Shown here: piece by piece, positions 60,619 to 64,000 of the stretch | Position numbering within the stretch: position 1 is the first letter of the stretch | Layout of the letters: every line of letters starts with the position of its first letter | Source of the DNA: Pseudomonadota bacterium | Lineage (GTDB): Bacteria > Pseudomonadota > Gammaproteobacteria > Burkholderiales > Burkholderiaceae_E | Assembly (NCBI GenBank): GCA_023389055.1 | Contig: JAEWFA010000046.1 | Coordinates: 3,721-67,720 of the forward strand | Length of the DNA: 64,000 nt | Direction of reading: 5' to 3' | The notes under the pieces: model-generated | The model's input: the letters and a program-made list of their open reading frames with translations, nothing else | What the model was told of the DNA's origin: nothing | Database searches by the model: none | Translations under genes and position numbers: made by a program

Positions 60619-61149
60619 TCAGGCCGGTTCCTGGCGCGGCAACTCGTCTTCGCGTTCGGGGTCGCTGTGCCGGATGCGCTCGAGCAGGTCGCTGGTGGAG
60701 CGCTGGAAGCGGAACGGGATCGAATGCACCGAGCCGCCGTAGGCGCGCACCTGTTCCGCGCCGACGATCTCGTCGAGCGACCAGTCGCCGCCCTTGACGA
60801 GGACGTCGGGACGGATCGCGACGATCAGCTCGAGCGGCGTGTCGGCTTCGAACCATGTGACGAGCGTCGTCGACTCGAGCGACGCGACGACCGCAAGGCG
60901 ATCGGCGAGCGGATTGATCGGCCGGTCGGTGCCCTTGCCCAGCCGCTTGACCGAGCCGTCGCTGTTCAACGCGACGACGAGCGAGGCGCCGAGCGCACGC
61001 GCCTCGGCCAGGCACGTGACGTGGCCCCGGTGCAGCACATCGAACACGCCGTTCGTGAACACGATCGGCCGCGGCAGGGTCGCCGCGTCGCGCGCGGCGT
61101 GCGCGGGATCGCAGATCTTGTGTTCGAAGCCGACCAGTGCGTTGCTCAC
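60619..61149 (-). CDS. rfaE2: D-glycero-beta-D-manno-heptose 1-phosphate adenylyltransferase
   Basis: 176 residues of the cytidylyltransferase-like superfamily. The HxGH motif is in VFTNGVFDVLHRGHVTCLAEARALGASLVVALNSDGSVKRLGKG, and EADTPLELIVAIRPDVLVKGGDW follows. It makes ADP-heptose from heptose-1-phosphate for LPS core synthesis. In E. coli this is a domain of HldE; in many betaproteobacteria it is a separate gene, as here. GTG start at 61149, with GGAG seven bases upstream. No kinase partner (rfaE1) is seen in this window. Confidence 0.93.
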   Translation of the reverse strand: MSNALVGFEHKICDPAHAARDAATLPRPIVFTNGVFDVLHRGHVTCLAEARALGASLVVALNSDGSVKRLGKGTDRPINPLADRLAVVASLESTTLVTWFEADTPLELIVAIRPDVLVKGGDWSLDEIVGAEQVRAYGGSVHSIPFRFQRSTSDLLERIRHSDPEREDELPRQEPA

Positions 61150-61296
61150 TACGCAACTCCGACGGATTCCGGGTGCCGGACTGCGATCGATTGTAGCAAC
61201 GGGCCCGGGACGCGATCCGATGCCCGTGCGCCGCTCGTCGGCCGCACGGGTGCGCGCGGCGCGTTGTTCACGACGCAGGCGTTTCGGGGCGTGCGG

Positions 61297-62523
61297 TCAA
61301 GGACGCGACGCATCGCGCCGTTCGACGAACAGCGTGAGCACACCGGTGTAGCCGTAGATGCGATCGTGCGCGATCTCGCCGTTGGCGAAGAAGCCCACGA
61401 GCGGGATCTCTCCGAGGTTGTGCGCAACGATGCCCAGCTCGACGCCGGCAGCGCCGAACAGATGCTCGCCGCGCGCAACGCACGAAACGTAATGGCCGCC
61501 CAGCACGTTCAACTCGCCCGATTCGACCTCGTCGCGCAACTCGGTGCAGACGCGGATGAGATCGGTGCGCGCTGCCTGCTGGTTGCGGGTGCAGAACACC
61601 GCCCGGTCGCCCTGGCGCGGTACCGTCGACACGGCGAGCACGCGGTTCTGCGGATCGATGCCCAGGACGTTGCGCACGACGTAGTCGCCGAATCCTATGC
61701 CGCGCGGCGCATTCCCCGGCTCGAAGCCGATCATCAGCCCGCGCGAAAGCCGCTCGGCCGGCAGCGCGCGAAGGATCTCCTCGCCGTCGCGAGAGTTGCG
61801 CGCGGCGCCCTGCACGTCGAGATCCTCGAGCAGCACGTCCAGCGCGGGTCGCTCGTCGAGCTGCTCGATGTAGTGCGCGGTGCAGGACGACACGACGTGT
61901 TCGCGCGAGATCGGCGCGCAGCCCTGCGTGACGCGCGACAGCAACTGGACCTGCTCGCCGAAGGCGACGCCGGACAGTCCGCCGTGCACGACGCCGCCCG
62001 CCAGCTGCGGACCGCGCGACTCGGCGCCCCCGACCAGCCCGCCGAACAGGAAGCCGGTGCCGATCCGCTGTGCGAGCCCGGCAATCGATTCGGGTAGCGA
62101 CGTGGTCTTCGCGTCGGCGTGCACGAGGGCGGTCGACGTCCGCGACGAAGCGCCTGCCCCAGCGTCGTCGATCGTCGGCAGCCGCTGCGCGCACGAGAAC
62201 ACGCGCCAGCTGTCGGCAGGCAGCTCGCAGATCATCGCGACGAGCGCGGGTTCCTCCGCGTATTCCGCGCCGGAAACGCACACGCCGTGTGCCGACGCGC
62301 CGACCCACCGGACACCCGGGAAACGCTCCCCCAGCGTCGATGCGATCGACGGCAGGCGATCGGACAGCCCTTCTGTCACATAGAGCAACCCGAGTCCGGC
62401 AACGAGCGCGCTGTCGCCACCAGGTTCGCGCGCCGACAGTTGGGTGATCACGCGCCGTGTCAGTTCCTGCCAGTCCGCGTGGGCGGCGTGGCCATGTCGG
62501 AAGGTTCGGGTCGAGAGGGTCAT
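61297..62523 (-). CDS. FIST-domain sensory protein
   Basis: 408 residues: FIST N-terminal domain (about 35-225) and FIST C-terminal domain (about 235-385). The FIST N core has ERFPGVRWVGASAHGVCVSGAEY; FIST C has IGFEPGNAPRGIGFGDYVVRNVLGIDPQNR and the signature GCAPISREHVVS in the middle. FIST proteins sense small ligands, often amino acids, and usually occur in signal-transduction genes. Here it stands alone with no kinase nearby. Gap to rfaE2 of 147 bp shows nothing recognisable. PhaM lies 60 bp away on the same strand, and the relation of the two is unclear. Confidence 0.88.
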   Translation of the reverse strand: MTLSTRTFRHGHAAHADWQELTRRVITQLSAREPGGDSALVAGLGLLYVTEGLSDRLPSIASTLGERFPGVRWVGASAHGVCVSGAEYAEEPALVAMICELPADSWRVFSCAQRLPTIDDAGAGASSRTSTALVHADAKTTSLPESIAGLAQRIGTGFLFGGLVGGAESRGPQLAGGVVHGGLSGVAFGEQVQLLSRVTQGCAPISREHVVSSCTAHYIEQLDERPALDVLLEDLDVQGAARNSRDGEEILRALPAERLSRGLMIGFEPGNAPRGIGFGDYVVRNVLGIDPQNRVLAVSTVPRQGDRAVFCTRNQQAARTDLIRVCTELRDEVESGELNVLGGHYVSCVARGEHLFGAAGVELGIVAHNLGEIPLVGFFANGEIAHDRIYGYTGVLTLFVERRDASRP

Positions 62524-62583
62524 CTGCGTGCGTCTGCCGTTAGAGACCCTCCCGGGAAGCCGCCCCCTGCGGGAGCCGGGCGC

Positions 62584-63366
62584 TTACCGGTCGGGCCGCC
62601 GTCCACGACGGCCTGGTTCCGGCCCCCCGGCCGAGGACTTCTTCGTCTTCGCGCCGGATGGCGTCTTCCTGCTCCGAGCAACTGGTGCGCCTTCCCGTGG
62701 CGTGCGTGTCCGGGTCGCCGCCTTCGTTGCGTCCGGAGTCGCCGCGGGCTCGCCGGAAGCGCCGAGCGCCGCGGCGGCGATCTGGCTGAACTGACGCTGC
62801 AGCAGGTCCCACCAGGCGCCCGCGTCGAGGCCGGGCAGGCTCGGTGCCGGCGCGTGCATCGCCGGCTCGCCACTGGCGGCCGCCGCCATCTCAGCGGCCG
62901 GCGTGTGCGCGACCTGCGCGGCATCCTGCGGGGTTGCGGTCGCCGGAATGGACGCGGTACCGGTTACCGGGGTGGCGCTCGCCGCGGCAGACATCGCGCC
63001 GGAGGCCACGCCTGCCATCGCCTGCGCCAGCAGGTTGGCGCCGGGCAGGCTGGCCGGCGTGCCGAGCATCGATCCGTAGGTCTTCAGCGTCGCGATCGTT
63101 CCGCGCTGGATCTCGAGGGCCTGCACGCTCGCCCTGAGCAGGCTCAGGTTCATCGTCAGCCATTGGTCGACGGCCTTAAGGTCGGAGATGCGTCGGTCGA
63201 GCTCGTCGACGTCGGTCGTCGGCGCGATCGACGACGGCACCCCGAACGCCGACCAGGCGTTCTTCACGAACTCCATCGAATCGAGCAGGTTTCCCACGTT
63301 CAGCGCGCCGATCCCCAGCCCTTGCAGGCCGGCGGCCGGTTGCGCGGTTTCGCGATCGTTCGCCAT
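62584..63366 (-). CDS. phaM: Polyhydroxyalkanoate granule-associated protein PhaM
   Basis: 260 residues with the PhaM signature LDSMEFVKNAWSAFGVPSSIAPTTDVDELDRRISDLKAVDQWLTMNLSLLRASVQALEIQ split across about 32-90. A variable Ala/Pro/Thr linker follows, and a basic Lys/Arg tail (about 225-260) that binds DNA in homologues. PhaM activates the PHB synthase and links granules to the nucleoid. AGGAGG at six bases upstream of ATG 63366 fixes the start. No phaC or phaR gene is seen in this window. Confidence 0.9.
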   Translation of the reverse strand: MANDRETAQPAAGLQGLGIGALNVGNLLDSMEFVKNAWSAFGVPSSIAPTTDVDELDRRISDLKAVDQWLTMNLSLLRASVQALEIQRGTIATLKTYGSMLGTPASLPGANLLAQAMAGVASGAMSAAASATPVTGTASIPATATPQDAAQVAHTPAAEMAAAASGEPAMHAPAPSLPGLDAGAWWDLLQRQFSQIAAAALGASGEPAATPDATKAATRTRTPREGAPVARSRKTPSGAKTKKSSAGGPEPGRRGRRPDR

Positions 63367-63388
63367 CAGCGCCTCCTGGTCGGCAAAA

Positions 63389-63417
63389 TTGACATCCAAA
63401 CCGCCGCCGGCCATAAT
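63389..63417 (+). promoter_or_regulatory. Sigma-70 promoter of the tRNA-tuf operon
   Basis: TTGACA at 63389-63394 and CATAAT at 63412-63417, spaced exactly 17 bases, with a predicted start at about 63424, six bases before the tRNA. The spacer lies between phaM and tRNA-Tyr. A GC-rich discriminator (about 63418-63429) suits stringent control of a stable RNA operon. Confidence 0.88.
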
Positions 63418-63429
63418 TCGCGGTTCCCC

Positions 63430-63515
63430 GGAGGGGTGCCCGAGTGGCTAAAGGGGGCAGACTGTAAATCTGTTGGCTTACGCCTACGTTGGTTCGAATC
63501 CAACCCCCTCCACCA
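63430..63515 (+). tRNA. tRNA-Tyr (anticodon GTA)
   Basis: 86-nt class II tRNA with encoded CCA. Acceptor GGAGGGG pairs with CCCCTCC, anticodon loop CTGTAAA, long variable arm (about 63474-63490), and T-arm TTGGTTCGAATCCAA. It reads UAU and UAC. It is first in the tRNA cluster. Confidence 0.97.
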
Positions 63516-63606
63516 GCGGTAAATAGTCTCGACGGTAACGTCCGGGGTTTCGACGCCAACGTCTCAGTTCTCGACGGTGGTGTTTCGGCGGTGATCGGTT
63601 CGGCTC

Positions 63607-63680
63607 GCGGGTGTAGCTCAATGGTAGAGCAGAAGCCTTCCAAGCTTACGACGAGGGTTCGATTCCCTTCACCCGCTCCA
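63607..63680 (+). tRNA. tRNA-Gly (anticodon TCC)
   Basis: 74 nt with encoded CCA. Acceptor GCGGGTG/CACCCGC, D-arm GCTCAATGGTAGAGC, anticodon loop CTTCCAA, and T-arm GAGGGTTCGATTCCCTT. It reads GGA and GGG codons. Starts 91 bases after tRNA-Tyr, in one transcript. Confidence 0.97.
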
Positions 63681-63705
63681 GCGCCCGCCGGGTCGTTCCC
63701 GTTGC

Positions 63706-63780
<75 letters not shown>

Positions 63781-63878
63781 AGTACAACGTCGACAACGTC
63801 GAGTCCGGCATCGTCGAAACCGTGCAGCGGCACGGTCGTCAGCGCTGACAGCATCGGAACAAGAACCGGGAGTTCGAA

Positions 63879-64000
<122 letters not shown>

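Overview
The window looks like chromosomal DNA of a betaproteobacterium, probably in or near Burkholderiales. It is roughly two-thirds G+C by eye. Supporting markers are a PhaM-type polyhydroxyalkanoate granule protein, the argS-SPOR-dsbA order, the rsmI-lpoA-yraN-diaA-dolP order, the birA-SPOR-rfaE2 order, a fused indolepyruvate ferredoxin oxidoreductase beside an Lrp regulator, and the tRNA-Tyr/Gly/Thr-tuf cluster at the right edge. No insertion sequence, integrase, prophage or CRISPR array was seen. Genes are tightly packed, with many 1 to 4 base overlaps.

1-14230: metal-resistance island. A PepSY protein (cut by the window edge) diverges from a copper-type P1B ATPase gene (copA) whose 3' end carries an apparent frameshift, followed by a cytochrome c. 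A CusSR/CopSR-type two-component system diverges from a cusC-X-cusB-cusA operon. The divergent promoter holds a perfect ATTAC-N6-GTAAT palindrome of the copper-box type. Two small exported proteins of unknown function sit either side of cusB-cusA. A CBS-BON protein and a cation diffusion facilitator close the region.

14302-26743: tRNA-Arg(CCG), an orphan PAS-PAS hybrid kinase, an Lrp/indolepyruvate oxidoreductase pair, metC with an in-frame 18-bp repeat, a double-RCK potassium channel with a small membrane protein, an AMP-forming acyl-CoA synthetase and a glyoxalase-like protein.

26788-38923: housekeeping and envelope block: argS, a SPOR protein, dsbA, a BtuF-like protein, rlpA, rsmI diverging from lpoA-yraN, diaA, dolP, lemA and an M48 protease.

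38985-53003: catabolic block. AtuA-like protein; VOC protein and LysR regulator; then hydratase, acyl-CoA dehydrogenase, family III CoA-transferase, MmgE/PrpD and citramalyl-CoA-lyase-like genes. A TRAP transporter (dctMQP) lies beyond a methyltransferase and nhaA. The gene set matches the itaconate utilisation cluster of Pseudomonas aeruginosa. The inferred route is uptake by TRAP, CoA activation, hydration to citramalyl-CoA, and cleavage to acetyl-CoA plus pyruvate.

53151-61149: a probable eight-gene leftward operon (VanZ-like, ferredoxin, hydrolase, unknown, D,D-carboxypeptidase, D-amino acid transaminase, ybeD, lipB), then birA-SPOR rightward and rfaE2 leftward.

61297-64000: a FIST-domain protein and phaM leftward, then a strong sigma-70 promoter driving tRNA-Tyr, tRNA-Gly, tRNA-Thr and the start of tuf.
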